Shown piece by piece: positions 24,301 through 36,248 of a stretch of DNA of 64,000 nucleotides. The notes beneath the pieces were generated by a model. It had not been told where the DNA came from and searched no databases. It was given only the letters and a program-made list of their open reading frames with translations. Location: positions 62,001 to 126,000 of the forward strand of contig SNVD02013250.1 in assembly GCA_013180625.2 (NCBI GenBank), written 5' to 3'. The translations under genes were made by a program, and so were the position numbers. Each line of letters begins with the position of its first letter. The first letter of the stretch is position 1. Origin of the DNA: Boswellia sacra. Its lineage: Eukaryota > Streptophyta > Magnoliopsida > Sapindales > Burseraceae.

Positions 24301-27300
24301 AAGAGACCTACAACCTTTATCCTAAATTTCAAAGAGAACTTACATCTTCCAAGCCACCAATATACTATCTTACTTCTGGGGGGATAGGAGTTCAGTCAGA
24401 AAAGTTTGTTGCTAATGGCTAAAGATAAGATATCATTCAATCGAATTAGGGAATGTTGGGTTCTTCCCAAAAAAATTAAATGGATTTAGGAATATTTACA
24501 AGTATTAAAATGGTATTTACATGGCATTAATGCACTGATAAGCATACACCTAAAGATTTTGCTGCGTTGTGTTGTTGGAAAGATTTGGTGGAGAAGAGGC
24601 AGCCACCGCAAGTATGATTTTTGGTGGGTATTTATCTCATTTCTTATCCTTCACCAAAACATTAGGAAATTCTTTTTGATTGAAGGTAAAAAAACTATAG
24701 AGTATGATGTTTGGAAAATTTTTTTCATTGATTAGTTAAACTAATTGTTCATGAACCAGTCTAAATATTGTGAGCTGAGTGGGCATAAGGGAGGCTTTTA
24801 AACATTAGCCAATTATAAATAACAAAACATACACCTATGTACGTGTGAAGCGGACCAGAACCTGGACTTACTAACTTGAGCAGATTATCAAGATAATTAA
24901 AGATTATTAGTTTTATGTTTATATTTACTCCGAGAGTTTCAACTTACAACTGTGTTAGGTTTTAGGTCCATGCAGTAGAACTAGTTTCCAGGTCTCCTAT
25001 CAAAAGTTCCAAGTTTGACCTGAAAAATTACAAGTGTAAGTTTAATGTTACTGATTTCTTGTTTGTTACATATTATCGTCTTCAATTAGGTATACAAGAT
25101 TCTAAGTCAAACAAAAAGTATCTTTTATGATTTTGCTTGAAAATGGGGAAATATCACAGGTTACCCTCAAAGTGGCGTAATATCAATAAAAAATATAATT
25201 TCGTTTTTGTATCATTCTAGTTCTTAAAGTTTACATATTTTTATCATCCATATCCAATCAACAACTTATGTCTATCTTTCCACAAACAATGAGGATAAAA
25301 CATGAATTCTATAACAAAATTAAGTCTAAAACAAGCTAAATATAAAAAATAAATAAAATAAAAAGTTCCTAGAGCTAATGCAATGGCGTTGGAAGTATTA
25401 GCCATGAACTTTCTAAATGACACAATAGCCATGAACCCAGAACAAATGCAAAAAATACAGTAGCCATTAACCCAAAACTTCATTTTCTCCTCTCTTCAAC
25501 CTCATCTTAGCTTTTCATTTTTAGGTTTTACTTAAGATGCGCTCTGCAAATGCTCCATCTCAACACCATCCTCTTGGGCATGGCTTTGGTAAAAAAGGTA
25601 ACATTTTTGTTTTAAAGTTTATATTTTTTCCTCTTCTGATGTTCATTTTTATGTTGGGATTTTCGAAGTATAGCTTATGAACTGGTTATTGCATTTTTTT
25701 TAATGTTTTGGGTTATGTATGTGGTTGTTTGATTCAAGCATTTGTGTTTATAGATGGGTTGTCGTTGGCAAATATGATAGGTTGGGTCTGTTTAAATTTT
25801 ATGAAATAAATGTTCTTGTTTGAGGTTTTCATTTTACATGTATATGTATGAATCCTTAAAAAGATCGTGGTTCAGTTCAAGACAACACGGACTTTAAGCC
25901 CTTTATTTGGCTCAGTCTTGTTTGGCTAAAATTATTAGTGTCTGCAAAGAGAATGTGAGGGAAGAACCCCATGTCCTAGAATCTTTGAGGATAGAATGGG
26001 TAGAGATGTGGAGAGAAACTAACTTTTATTGGGTCCATTCTTCTATGCTAGAAGGAACTGACTTGGATAAGTTTAATATGGCATAAAAAAGATTCAGTTT
26101 GAGTTGCAGGGGCTACATAATTTTTTAAATCTGGTTAATCTATGAGTCTTTGCCTTGTAATTAAATTGAATGCTCTTAAAGATGCCTAAAGTTGTTGGGT
26201 GGTGGTAGTCCAAACGAGCATTTTGGAAATGGTGATGCATATTGCTAGGAATTAGAGTTCAAGACATTAGGATGAGTCTTACTAGAGAATCCTCCTGTGT
26301 TAAGGCATAGTTTCTTAATTAACCATTTAACTCCTTTTGCATATCCAACTTTTCCAAATGCAAGATTTTCTTGGCAACCAAAAACAATTTTAAAGGGGGA
26401 AATACTAAAAGACTTGCTAAGTGTTTGTTTAGGAGAGGGGTGAGAAATTAAATTCATAGGACCATAAAGAATAAAGAGACTCAAAGAGAGAAATAAGAAG
26501 GGATGCAAAGAGAGGGAAAGAAGAGCTCCTGCTGGCCCTTTATTTGCCATCCAAACATATTATTTTGACATTTAAGAATTTTTCATTAAAAAAGGAAAAA
26601 AATTGAAGAAAAACAATGATTTTACTAAATTTTTGGTAAATCTTCACTCTTTTAATTAAGTTGCTAAGCTTTGGTTGACAGTGCAAGTGGGTGAGAGGTA
26701 AGGTACTTGCCTTATTTCTAACCTAAGGAGAGAGATTTGTTAATGGAGTATGAATCACTAATAAGTACTATTAACCTTTTCCAAGGTACTGATTAGATGG
26801 TTACTTCCATCATCACTTTTTCGCTTATCCTCAAATCATTTCTATATCACTACATTTGCAAACCATATCAGATGTATAAATGCTAAGAACTTACTTGGTC
26901 ATCATCTTTTTCACCACTTAACCAAATTTGAGAACCAGAAATTTAATATCATTCTGGTTCCTATCACCAACTCAAAACTAGTAAGTATACTTATAATAGA
27001 AAAGCAAATTTAGCACCTATTATGGAATCGGGTAGTCAATGTAACATTTAATTGGATGTGATTATTTATTTATTTATTTTTTGGTTGCTTCGGTGAATCT
27101 TTTTGATTTTGTTCTTCTTTGTTTATGGCTTTATTCCTTTCCCTATGAAAGTGCCTTTTCTTTTTGGTTTTCCCTATGAACCTAAAAAGATAATGAACAT
27201 AAGCATTAAGTAGCAACCACACAAGAAAGATAAAAAGGAAATTCAGTTATGCAAGCCAACCAACCAATGATCATAAGCCTAGTCAAACATACAAACAAAC

Positions 27301-27840
27301 AAAAATTATGACATCATTTAAACAAAGGCAAAAAAGGAGTTACAATAAGCAAACAATTGCACTAACTCAAGTGTTCACTACTTAAACGTGAACCAAAAAA
27401 GGATAGATTCTTGCAAATGCTAAGCACTTTCCTCAGGAAAAGATAAAAGGACACGACACAATAACCATGCAAAAAATTGAATCTTCCACAGTAAGTTGAA
27501 TGATTCATTTAATATCTTATCTATCAGTTCATAACAACAGGAGAAAGGGGAGCCAAAATTGAATTTGAAATGCTCACCACTGCTGTTGTCATTAATCACC
27601 ATAGTGAGTTGAATCTTCCACTACTGTCACTAGCATCACAAACACCACCGTTTTAGAACCTAAGTGCAGCTTTAGAACCTTAGTCGTGCAGCTTTAGAAG
27701 GATAAGACCACATAAAAGTGGGAAACTGAGATAGATGAGACAAGACAAAAGGGGAAATTAACAAGCGGGAAGACAAAATCGAGAGAGAAATTGATAGCGG
27801 GGAAGAGGGAAATTGAGATTAGGGTATCTGATTTGGGGGT
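21340..27840. other. Non-coding interior of CACTA-1
   Basis: AT-rich, no gene supported. It lies upstream of the minus-strand transposase gene and could hold its leader and promoter. An (AT)n tract sits at 22899-22923. Open frames at 21903-22088, 23692-24036, 25244-25483, 26245-26550 and 27420-27602 have no recognisable domain and look like chance. Confidence 0.4.
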
Positions 27841-27849
27841 TATTTAATT

Positions 27850-27961
27850 CTTTCTACGGCAGTTTTAATAACTGCCTTAAAAATGTTACCAGCATGACCT
27901 TATGTTGCGGTTTTAAAAACTATCGTAAATGGCTGTATTATATACCTTAATTTCTTGAGTG
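27850..27961. repeat. Right subterminal repeats of CACTA-1
   Basis: CTACGGCAGTTTTAATAACTG, TTGCGGTTTTAAAAACTATC and CGTAAATGGCTGT repeat the left-end motifs and lead to the CTTGAGTG terminus at 27961. Confidence 0.75.
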
Positions 27962-28830
27962 TTGGTTGTCTAAGTTACTCCCTGTTAGACCCATTACGAA
28001 CACTTGTTCTATCATCATCGTCGCTATGTTTTCCAGGACTAGATAGGTCTCTACTATGTTTTCTAGGACTACTTGAGTTCTTTTGGGAGCTTCTAGCATG
28101 AGGGCTGTGAGGTCATATTTATGGGAAGCAAGGTAACTCGACGGTATGGCGGGCTGCATGTTAGGCTACTACTAGACACACATAGCAGCAATTGCAATAG
28201 CTTGGCACAAACCTCTCATAGGATATTGACCTTTGAGTAATGGCTTAACCATTTGGGAAAAGTTCCTCCAGCTTTTAAACAGGGTTGAGCTTGTAAGAAA
28301 GCCAGATCATTAGATAAAAGTATTTCTAAGCATATACGGATGCTATGTTTAACAGCATGCCAGCAGGTAAATATTCCATGTAAAAGTTAAGATGACACAA
28401 TAATGATGTTCAAAACTTATTTGAGTACACCAACCAATAATTGCAGATGTCAAATTAAGAATAATAATAAGATTCTCACATTTTACATTTAATAATTACG
28501 ATTCATAACAATGTACTAATTCACAAATAAATATATTTATAGTATAACAAACAAGTGAAGGAAATGCAGTATAATGCAGATAGAAAGTGGCACAAGTTAT
28601 GAGCTAGAAGTGGTAGTAGGATCATGGTAGAAGAGCAAATGTCATCTTCTAAAAAGTTGGAACAAAGCAGAAGTGGAATCATGCCCGTCTGACGCATACG
28701 TGGATTAATCTCCACGGTAAGGTCGTCATAAGGGTTGGATAGAGGCAGGAAACCCCTTACCAGGGCTCAAAGGTAGTGCCCCAAGCCCTAAATGGTCAAC
28801 ATCAGAGTGAGAATCTAGAAAATAGGGTTG
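27962..28830. other. Unassigned DNA right of CACTA-1
   Basis: Continues the pre-insertion sequence after the TTG duplication. A 70-codon minus-strand frame at 27947-28159 crosses the transposon boundary, so it is not a native gene. Nothing else is recognised. Confidence 0.4.
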
Positions 28831-29260
28831 GCACCTATAGGCTAGAGTCGGTGCCTCTAGCGCTATAGGCATACGCCTCCAACAAGAGGTGGCGCACCAG
28901 CGCCTCTAACCATTAGAGTTGTGTGCCTCTACCACTAGAGGCGTACTCCTATTGTAGAGGTGTGCCCTTGTAGCTATAGTCCCACATTGGGAAAAGAGCC
29001 CATTTTTGTGGCTCTTGAAAGTTTATATAAGGAAACTCGACTATGGGTTCTAAGTAAGTAATTTTGAAATCAAAATACCTAAAAACTAGTATTGAGATTT
29101 TAAATATTTTCTAATCTCTCTCTCAATTTTAATATTTTTGGTGTTCTCTCAAGATTCCTGGTGTCCCTTAGATTATTTTTGGGATGTCAGAGTTAGTTAA
29201 GATTCAACTTTCGATTAAATTCAGAATTCGGTAAGTTTTCTGAGTGTCTCCTCTTTAGTT
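28831..29260 (+). promoter_or_regulatory. Repeat-rich promoter-like block, possibly an LTR remnant
   Basis: At 28840-28975 there is a locally GC-rich patch where GCCTCTA and its complement TAGAGGC/TAGAGGTG alternate at least six times. It is followed by GTCCCACATTGGG (about 28979) and TTTATATAAGG (about 29023). A CCCACATTGG box a short way before a TATA box is common in plant LTR U3 regions, so this may be a plus-strand LTR or a promoter fragment. I could not locate LTR ends or a partner copy. Confidence 0.35.
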
Positions 29261-29440
29261 TAAACGTTGCCGTGTTTAGTTTAAGTGTAACTAGGAGATA
29301 ATTATGCTATGTTTAGTTTAGGAGTAGCTTAGTTAATTAGTAGTTAATTGCCATGCTTAGTTTATGAGTAGCTTAGTTAATTAGAGCTTAATTGTCATGT
29401 TTAGTTTAGGAATAGTTTAGTTAATTAGTAGCTAATTACC
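29260..29440. repeat. Short tandem repeats of a TTTAGTTTAG-GTAGCTTAG unit
   Basis: Three to four imperfect units of roughly 60 bases, each containing ATGTTTAGTTTAGGAGTAG followed by TTAGTTAATTAGTAG and TTAATTGCCATG, run head to tail into the larger duplication at 29444. Confidence 0.7.
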
Positions 29441-29443
29441 ATG

Positions 29444-29980
29444 TTTAGTAGTCTAATTAAGAATGTTTAGTGGTTAATTATGTATTAGTTAATCGTTAAT
29501 TAGTAGGTAATTGGTGATTAATTATATGATATTTAGATGCTAATTATGCATGTTTAGTATAGTTGATTAATGATGAATGGTACTATGATTAGTGTAGAAA
29601 TGCCATGATCAATGTAATGCTCAATTTAAGTAATTCATTTACTTATGCTTGTCTTTGCTAATGTTTTTATTTGATGATGAAGGGATGACCTGAGACTCCT
29701 TTAGTTTATAATGTTTAATTTAGTAGTATAATTAAGAATGTTTAGTGGTTAAATATGTAGTTAATTAATTGTTAATTAATGGTTAATTATATGATGTTTA
29801 GATATTCATTATGCATGTTTAGTATAGTTGATTAATATTAATGATACTATGATTAGTGTAGAATTGCCATGACCAATGTAATGCTCGATTTAGCACTTCA
29901 TTTACTTATGCTTATCTTTACTAATGTCTTTATTTGATGAGAAGGGATGACCTGAGACTCCTCTAGTTTATAATGTTAAT
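29444..29980. repeat. Direct duplication of a ~270-bp unit
   Basis: Unit 1 is about 29444-29718 and unit 2 about 29719-29980. Both run from TTTAGTAGT(C/A)TAATTAAG through ATGCATGTTTAGTATAGTTG, ATTTACTTATGCTT and GGGATGACCTGAGACTCCT to AGTTTATAATGTT. Differences are scattered substitutions and small indels, so the duplication is not recent. No open frame spans it. Confidence 0.82.
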
Positions 29981-30126
29981 TTTTTTTTTTAATGTAATTA
30001 CTATGTGAAATTATTGTAATCTTCAATCCCTTTCCCTTTGTTTAATGGAAATGTAATCAATTATCCTTCTTCTTTCTATATATGTATATAAACCGTTGAC
30101 ACCTCGCATATACTACAAAGATAAAA

Positions 30127-30900
30127 ATGGTTGTGTGCATAATAAAATATAGGATCAAGATAGGAGAGTATTAATGACCTAGAACTTGGAACTCAATAGA
30201 CTCAGAGTGGAGGCCGGATTAACTTCTAGGCAGGTGTAGCCCGTACCTAACTTCCTGAGCCCATCTCTGAAGGGATAATGGATAGTTAAGTTTAGAGAAG
30301 CGTAAGGATCGGCTACTTTCATCCAAATTTTTCTCGTGGTTAATTACTTGAGTAACAACTCGGTCTTTATCCAGGTCTTGTCTTTGTGACCTAACTCGTA
30401 TGGCCCTTTGCATCCGAAATGAGGTTAGGAGAAAAACAATGTCGAAGTCGCAAGTGCTTGGAGTGGGATGAAAACCTCGCTCATAATAGCCACCATAGGA
30501 GATTCATCAATCACGACCTTAGTTTTTTGATCACCGTCATGAGAGCCGCTGCCTACCAACAAGTGAATTGGCTCTAATACCGAATTTGATGCGGAAGCTT
30601 AAGGAAAAGATAAATACGAACAAAAGTTTAAAATTTTATTTGATAACAATGATAATGAATTACAAGCCTAAAGTAAAATGCACCCTTAAATAGGCTAAAT
30701 AATCCTAATTCTTGTAAAAATAAAATAAGAGAATAAAATCCTACTAATATTAAAATATCTTAAAATACTAGAATCTTAATTAAATAAGAAAATAATATCT
30801 TACATAAAATAATAAAAATCCTAATTAGACTAAATCAAATAAGAAATCCTAACATGAATTGGGAAGCAAATATTTTAATCCTAAAACAAATAAAACTCAA
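30127..30900 (-). mobile_element. LTR retrotransposon remnant (PBS plus partial LTR)
   Basis: On the minus strand 30582-30569 reads GGTATTAGAGCCAA, one base from the initiator-Met tRNA primer site (GGTATCAGAGC). It is immediately preceded by what should be an LTR whose plus-strand start is TGATGCGGAAG at about 30587. The segment 30130-30560 would be the leader. A 64-codon frame at 30413-30219 has no gag domain I know. No gag, pol or second LTR was found, and the outer LTR end cannot be fixed. Confidence 0.5.
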
Positions 30901-31313
30901 AACTAAAAGAATAAAAGAAAATCCACCAAATTGTCCTACGCCAAATTTTCTTTAAACTGCTTAAAAAATAATCCTTATAAAGGGTTTCAAAGTAAGAAGT
31001 TTTGTATTTTTTAAGACCTCTGTCTACTTGCAAAATATATAATATAAAATTTACCTTCAACAAAAAACAAATGAAAGGATAAATTAATGCTACAAAAACA
31101 ACAAATAATCCAAACACATATATCCGACTTCTGCTTCTACTTTTAATACTTTTAATAAGTATATTTATTTTGATCATTTGTATATAATAAAAGTTACATC
31201 AACAACAGTTCAAACAATTCTAAGATTCTTTCAAAAAAACAAAGTAAATTTTAAAAGTTTGTTTACCACACAAATCTTGCAACTTATTTCACAAGTTGAT
31301 TATTTCTCCAACA

Positions 31314-31352
31314 ATATATATATATATATATGTAGAGAGAGAGAGAGAGAGG
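31314..31352. repeat. (TA)n(GA)n compound microsatellite
   Basis: TA dinucleotides run directly into GA dinucleotides. Confidence 0.95.
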
Positions 31353-31540
31353 AAGTAATCTTTTGGCACAAGAGTTTTGATACGAAATTGACACAAATTT
31401 CTAGTCATTGACTCACAAAATCACAAAATTAAATAATTTAGATGATTAATAAGTTGGCAACATTAAATACAACTTTTCAATTTTTAATCTCGATCATTAG
31501 ATTTGGTAAGATCAATGGTTAGAAATTTATATTTATTTTA

Positions 31541-31593
<53 letters not shown>
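31541..31593. repeat. (AT)n(AG)n compound microsatellite
   Basis: About 12 AT units followed by about 14 AG units. It has the same order as the tract 200 bases to the left, and both are followed by TTTTGGCA or TTTTTTAAA-type AT-rich DNA. Confidence 0.95.
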
Positions 31594-31596
<3 letters not shown>

Positions 31597-32624
31597 ATTT
31601 TTTAAAATCAAAGATATCTAAAAAAATTACATTAATCCACCTCATCCTTAAAAACGGTTAAATGCTGATACATTTATTCATGGCATTTATCATAATTTTA
31701 ATTGCATCTAATGGTGTGATAATTTATGTATATAAGTTTCAAGAGATGAATGATGATATTACTCTTACAAAATTTTTTACGCAAATGCTAACTATATAAA
31801 TTGAATTGGTATGATATGATTGGGAAGTAAAATTTAAAAAATTAATTATATAATTTAATGCGGATGATGATGTATTAATCATTCAATAATAATACATGAT
31901 TTATTTATTATTTGTATAGATAGTTTTTAAGTATAGCAACACTTATATCTTAATTTTCAAATTTAATTAATTACATATTTTTATTATATTTTCTATTAGT
32001 ATTTATCTATGAATTTTAAGTTGGTGGTTTATTAAAAAAAAAAGGGTCTCCAAATTCCTGGTAAAAATTGTCAGATGTCCGGAGACACCTCTCGGCCTTT
32101 CCTCGTGATTGTCCACGACAAGCTGGGCTAGACTGAGTTGAATGTTTTCTTGGGCCTTGTACGGGTGATGTGATGATGTCCTGGCCTGGTGGATTTATGA
32201 TGGACTCTTGGCTTCTCGGCTGTATATAATATTTTCTAAAGGCAGAAAATAAAATAAAATAATTCGATGCATATTTTAAGATTATCCGTCACTAAAGTTT
32301 TAGAATTTAAATTTTGGATGGGGTTGAATATACTCTGCACACCCCATGTTTCAATGCATCCCTTACTCAAATTATGAATTTTAAATTATACTCTATGCGC
32401 CCATTCAAATATCACATATACCCTTATTAAAATTTTATTTAATATAAACCTGCTATTTTATTTAAAAAGAAAATTTCCTAAAAACTTAAGATACCTAATG
32501 GAATTTAAGGGTTCTTACCATAGCCCGTACGATGGATTCTCTGCATTTACGATTGATCTTTTTTAGGAACTTTTCTCTCTCACCCGTCTCTATTGAAGCA
32601 TGTTCTTCCATCTACAAAATCAAG

Positions 32625-32770
32625 TTTTAATTTTTTTTTTTTTAATTACTGCAATTGGAGGGAGAGAATGAAGGAAAGACAACAAAAAGGGCTCAAACTT
32701 GAGACTTCGGTGTAGCAAAAAACAAGTCCCAAGCCCCTCAATCAATTGGGCTACCCTTTGGGAGCGAAAA
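32625..32770 (-). mobile_element. tRNA-derived SINE
   Basis: Read on the minus strand from about 32770 it begins CGCTCCCAAAGGGTAGCCCA, with an A-box-like TAGCCCAATTGATTGAGG (about 32753-32736). A B-box-like AAGTTTGAGCCC follows at 32700-32689, then a pyrimidine-rich body and a run of about 13 A residues at 32644-32630. Spacing of the two RNA polymerase III boxes and the A tail fit a plant tRNA-derived SINE. It cannot be a tRNA gene: there is no closed cloverleaf and the body is too long. Target duplications were not resolved. Confidence 0.6.
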
Positions 32771-32856
32771 TGCAGAGAATGTGAATACATAAAAAATAAT
32801 CCAACTAAAAGTCCCAACATATATATATATATGGTAAGAGAGTATTTTTATAGGAC

Positions 32857-33093
32857 AATATTAACAAATACCCTCGAGCTTTGACATAATTTCAATTAGA
32901 GAATAACTATGCATTTTTAATCAATCAGAGCTCCAAACCTGTATAAAAATCATTATTTCCCCCCCTCAAATCATCATCTTTGGGGTGTGATTGATTAAAA
33001 ATGAGCAACTTCAAAGGTGGGATTGATAAGAAACACATAGTCATTCTCCAATTGAAATTAAGTCAAAACTCGAGGGTATTTATTAAAATTACT
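32857..33093. mobile_element. MITE with long terminal inverted repeats (copy 2)
   Basis: The left end AATATTAACAAATACCCTCG is matched on the other strand at the right end by AATTTTAATAAATACCCTCG. The match continues inward for about 60 bases (AGCTTTGACATAATTTCAATT against AGTTTTGACTTAATTTCAATT, then GAGAATAACTATG against GAGAATGACTATG). About 235 bases long, no coding capacity. A truncated relative lies at 12365-12532. The superfamily is not determined because the target duplication is unclear. Confidence 0.75.
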
Positions 33094-34471
33094 TTATATT
33101 TTTATCTGTTATTAAAAGAGGTAATCAGTTACTACCTCTACCTTTTTGTAAAAAATCACTTAGATGCAAATTTTGAAAATTTAATCAAGACCTTCCCAAC
33201 ATTTTACAAAATTCATCAAATAAGCTAATGAGTGTCAACACTACTAGAAAAGTGTAACAATAAGAGGGTAGTCTAGACTTTTTGCTTTTTAAACCCATAT
33301 GAATAAACTTAATCAACTCTAGGCTTTCAAACTTAATCAACTCTAGGCTTTTTCTAATAAATAGTATACTATTTCAAAATTTTTTGCAGTTATCTTACTT
33401 TATTTTGATTCTCAAGTTTATATATGTTAAAATAGACATCTCGAGAGTTTGATTAAAATTTTTTTTACTGAAAAATGTTGAGGATTCAAATTTTTTAAAA
33501 CAAATTTGCTAAATTTCACTAAGAAATAAAAATTTTCTGCAATTAACTTACTTTGATTTATTTGTTTTTATGTCTAGTTTTAAATCCGAAAATTTTTATG
33601 AATTTAGGAACTTCTCATGAATTGTTATTTTGAATGAAGGGATGTTAGTCTTGAAGATTGCAAGATAGAGTTGTTGTATTTGAAAACTTAAATTATTTGA
33701 GGAATTTATCAAATTTTCGAATGCTATGAAATTTTACACGATGTTAGATACATATTCTTAGAAGTCCTGTTTAAAATTTCAAATCATTTGGATAAGTAAA
33801 TTATTTATTAAAACTTACGAAACCTGCATTTGGAGAAAAATGGGGTTTTTATTTTTTTTATTGGGTATAATGATCAATTGCATGCATTAATATGATAGTT
33901 TTATCGTATTATTCCACTGCATGCATGAATTTGTGATTTTATTTTATTTTTTGACATGCTATGGTAACTTATTATTGTGTTTTTATGATTTATTTTCTCT
34001 CTATCTCTTTTTTTTAAGATAGTTGATCATATAATGGTCCCCTCTTGGTTTTTTATATCAGGGGTATATTGGTAAAATAATAGGAAATGTAATTACATAA
34101 AAAGTCATGTTTAAATATAATAATCGTCAAGAGTATACTAATTTTTTTACTATTCAAAGTTTATTTTATTGTCCACATGCATTTTTGAAATAAAATAAGA
34201 GTAAACAAGTAACTAAAATTCTATTGTTTAGTCAATTAAAGGAATCTGTTAACCCAAGACTTATTCGATGAATTTTGTAAATGATTGGATAGTTGCTGAT
34301 TAAATTTTCAAAAGTTACATATAAGTGATTTTTTGTGAAAAAGTAAGGGTAGTAGCTAATATTATCTCATTACCAAAATTTAAAAGGAGATGATCTCTTT
34401 AAAGAAAAAGTAACCAATTTAAATAATCTTGCTTGGAAATATAGTGCAGAAGAAGATTTTCAAATAGAATC
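33094..34471. other. AT-rich DNA left of the retrotransposon nest
   Basis: No gene supported. CACTACTAGAAAAGTG at 33239-33254 resembles a CACTA terminus but has no supporting structure. Apart from the 24-bp duplication nothing stands out. Confidence 0.4.
33305..33351. repeat. 24-bp tandem duplication
   Basis: AAACTTAATCAACTCTAGGC plus four bases occurs twice in direct succession, starting at 33305 and 33329. Confidence 0.9.
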
Positions 34472-35365
34472 TGAAAGTTCTGGAGGTATACAGTTATAAA
34501 TAACAACACAGTAAACTATAATATAAATCGGCACAGGAGGATTTTTACGTGGTTCAGTTATAAAAACCTACGTCCACGGACAACTATAGAGCTGCAATTC
34601 ACTATGTTCTTGTTTGTACAATCTTTAGGACCTTTTACAGTGCTGACTCACTCTCACATACTGACCTAGTCTTTGACAAATAAAATCTTCGCAAAGATAC
34701 TAAACACTAGTGATACTACTCACTCTTTGTCATAGATAACTTAATAGAACATTGTTAAGTCATACATAACACCCAATGTCTGACACAGAATTACATAAAC
34801 ACTCAACCCTCAAGTTATCCTAAGTGTCTACTAACCCACTCAGACTTAATCAACAACTCATGTATGATTTTAACACTCATAAATGAAACAAAGACTCAAT
34901 AAATCAAAGTAACAAAGGCACTACTTTTGCGTTGAAGCTTTCTTCTATGAAGTCATGGAATGCTATGACCAACTCTCTCAAGAACAAACCCAGTATTCAA
35001 TGCGCAAAAGCTATCTGTCTACGACTATGCTATAACTCGGTATATATTGAGAGGTTTTGGTCGAAATCTTCCTAGAAATCCTATAAATATCTCAAGATCA
35101 TATTAGGAATAGGATAAATTAAAATAGGAAGTGTTTATAGTTAAACTCCTAAAGTAACAAGGACACATTAAATATCCTTCTATTTTGATTAGGATACAAG
35201 AAATATTATCCTAATCTATAAAGGTATTTATTGTGAATCAAAAACTTCCTATAATAATCATCTAGAAACAATAAAATAGGAATCAAAAATACTTTTCTTA
35301 TTTTTATCACAAGTTAACCAAAAACTTAATATATGTATGACACATGTTTTACGTTAACACCAACA
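34472..35365 (-). repeat. Copia-A1 left LTR (3' LTR)
   Basis: Starts TGAAAGTTCTGGAGG, ends GTTAACACCAACA. It aligns along its whole length with 49980-50876 and, less closely, with 51682-52587. It contains TATATATTGAGAGG, which may serve as the TATA region read on the other strand. Confidence 0.9.
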
Positions 35366-35385
35366 ATCCTCCCTTTTTGGCAACT
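35366..35385 (-). other. Copia-A1 polypurine tract
   Basis: The minus strand reads GCCAAAAAGGGAGGAT immediately before the LTR start TGTTGGTG, the expected plus-strand primer position. The same tract follows the LTR at 52588. Confidence 0.8.
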
Positions 35386-36248
35386 TGTGATGAAAACACT
35401 GAATTGTTTCTAAGAACATCTCATGATAAGTTAGACATCACTGTAAGTAATCAAGAACCATGAAACAGACAAATATCTCATGCAAAGAAATAATCAGAAA
35501 AACTATTGTGAATCACATAACAACATACTGTCACAAGAGATATGACTGATCAAAGTACTAAGTGAAGTTTCACTAGTACACTCAAACTCAGCTGTAAAAC
35601 AAATGAAAATATATGTCAAACACTGCTGCATTCAAAATCATCTGCAACATCCATCCAATTTACTGAAGCATATTGACATCCCTTGACACAAATCAGCAAA
35701 CCATTCAAGTGCACACAACACATGAAAGATAGTGCATTCTCCCTCTTACTTCTTACTTATTCCTTTGAGAAACAAGTAACACAAAAACACAATTAGTAAG
35801 CAGAGAGAATCATGAGTCAAAAGAAAAAAATAAGAGGATAGAGATAGAAAGGATAGACAGTAAATTAAAAATAGTTCAAAAGAAAGCAGCAAATAGTCTA
35901 TTGCTATCCAGAGTTCGCTTCTCTTCTCCTTGATCTTCTCCCCCTTGATTTCAGCACAAGTGGCCAAAATCTAACCAAGTCGCGGAGATTTTCTGACTAG
36001 TGGGGAGGTAGAGCTGCCAGGGCGCTTGATAGATTTGCGAGCCACATGTTAACCCTACGCCTAGGAATGGATGTAGGTTGATCAGATGGAATGGGCTCTG
36101 GTTGAGCTGCAACTAGTGTTGTCTGTGCAGAAGGGACTGGTGCTGGTGGTGCCTCAGTAGTATCCGAGGAACTTTCAGTAACTTCAGCAACAACTCTACG
36201 TATCTCCCTCTCAATTCTTTCTGTGCTAGTTTTAGTGGTCTTACCAGG
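35386..36248. other. Copia-A1 3' untranslated region
   Basis: No coding frame. It aligns in part (around 35935-36040) with 53090-53220 of Copia-A2 (both have TCTCCCCCTTG, AGCACAAGTG and GTGGGGAGG-like segments), showing that both copies share this 3' region. Confidence 0.55.

Larger units (their letters stand above)
13194..27961 (-). mobile_element. CACTA (En/Spm) DNA transposon, 14.8 kb, decayed autonomous type (CACTA-1)
   Basis: The left terminus starts CACTACAACATGGAGG at 13194 and the right terminus ends CTTGAGTG at 27961 (reverse complement CACTCAAG). Both are flanked by the 3-bp direct repeat TTG (13191-13193 and 27962-27964), the CACTA target-site duplication size. Both ends carry subterminal repeats built around ACGGCAGTTTT / AAACCGCCGT. 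The genes, read right to left, are a TNPD/TNP2-like transposase (19593-15988) and a TNPA-like gene (15560-14330), the usual content of autonomous CACTA elements. Both genes contain stops, so this copy should not make working transposase. The right terminal repeat has lost a base relative to the left. Confidence 0.85.
30901..32624. other. AT-rich intergenic DNA
   Basis: No gene is supported. Apart from two compound microsatellites there is a short region of higher GC at 32040-32230 (contains GGAGACACCTCTCGGCC) with no assignment. Confidence 0.4.

Noticed and set aside
27947..28159. 70-codon minus-strand ORF
   Set aside because: Spans the right CACTA-1 boundary, so its last codons are transposon sequence; no domain.
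32689..32753. Possible tRNA gene
   Set aside because: A- and B-box-like motifs are present but no cloverleaf; the poly-A tail and longer body fit a SINE.
33239..33254. CACTACTAGAAAAGTG as a third CACTA terminus
   Set aside because: No subterminal repeats, no partner end and no target duplication nearby.
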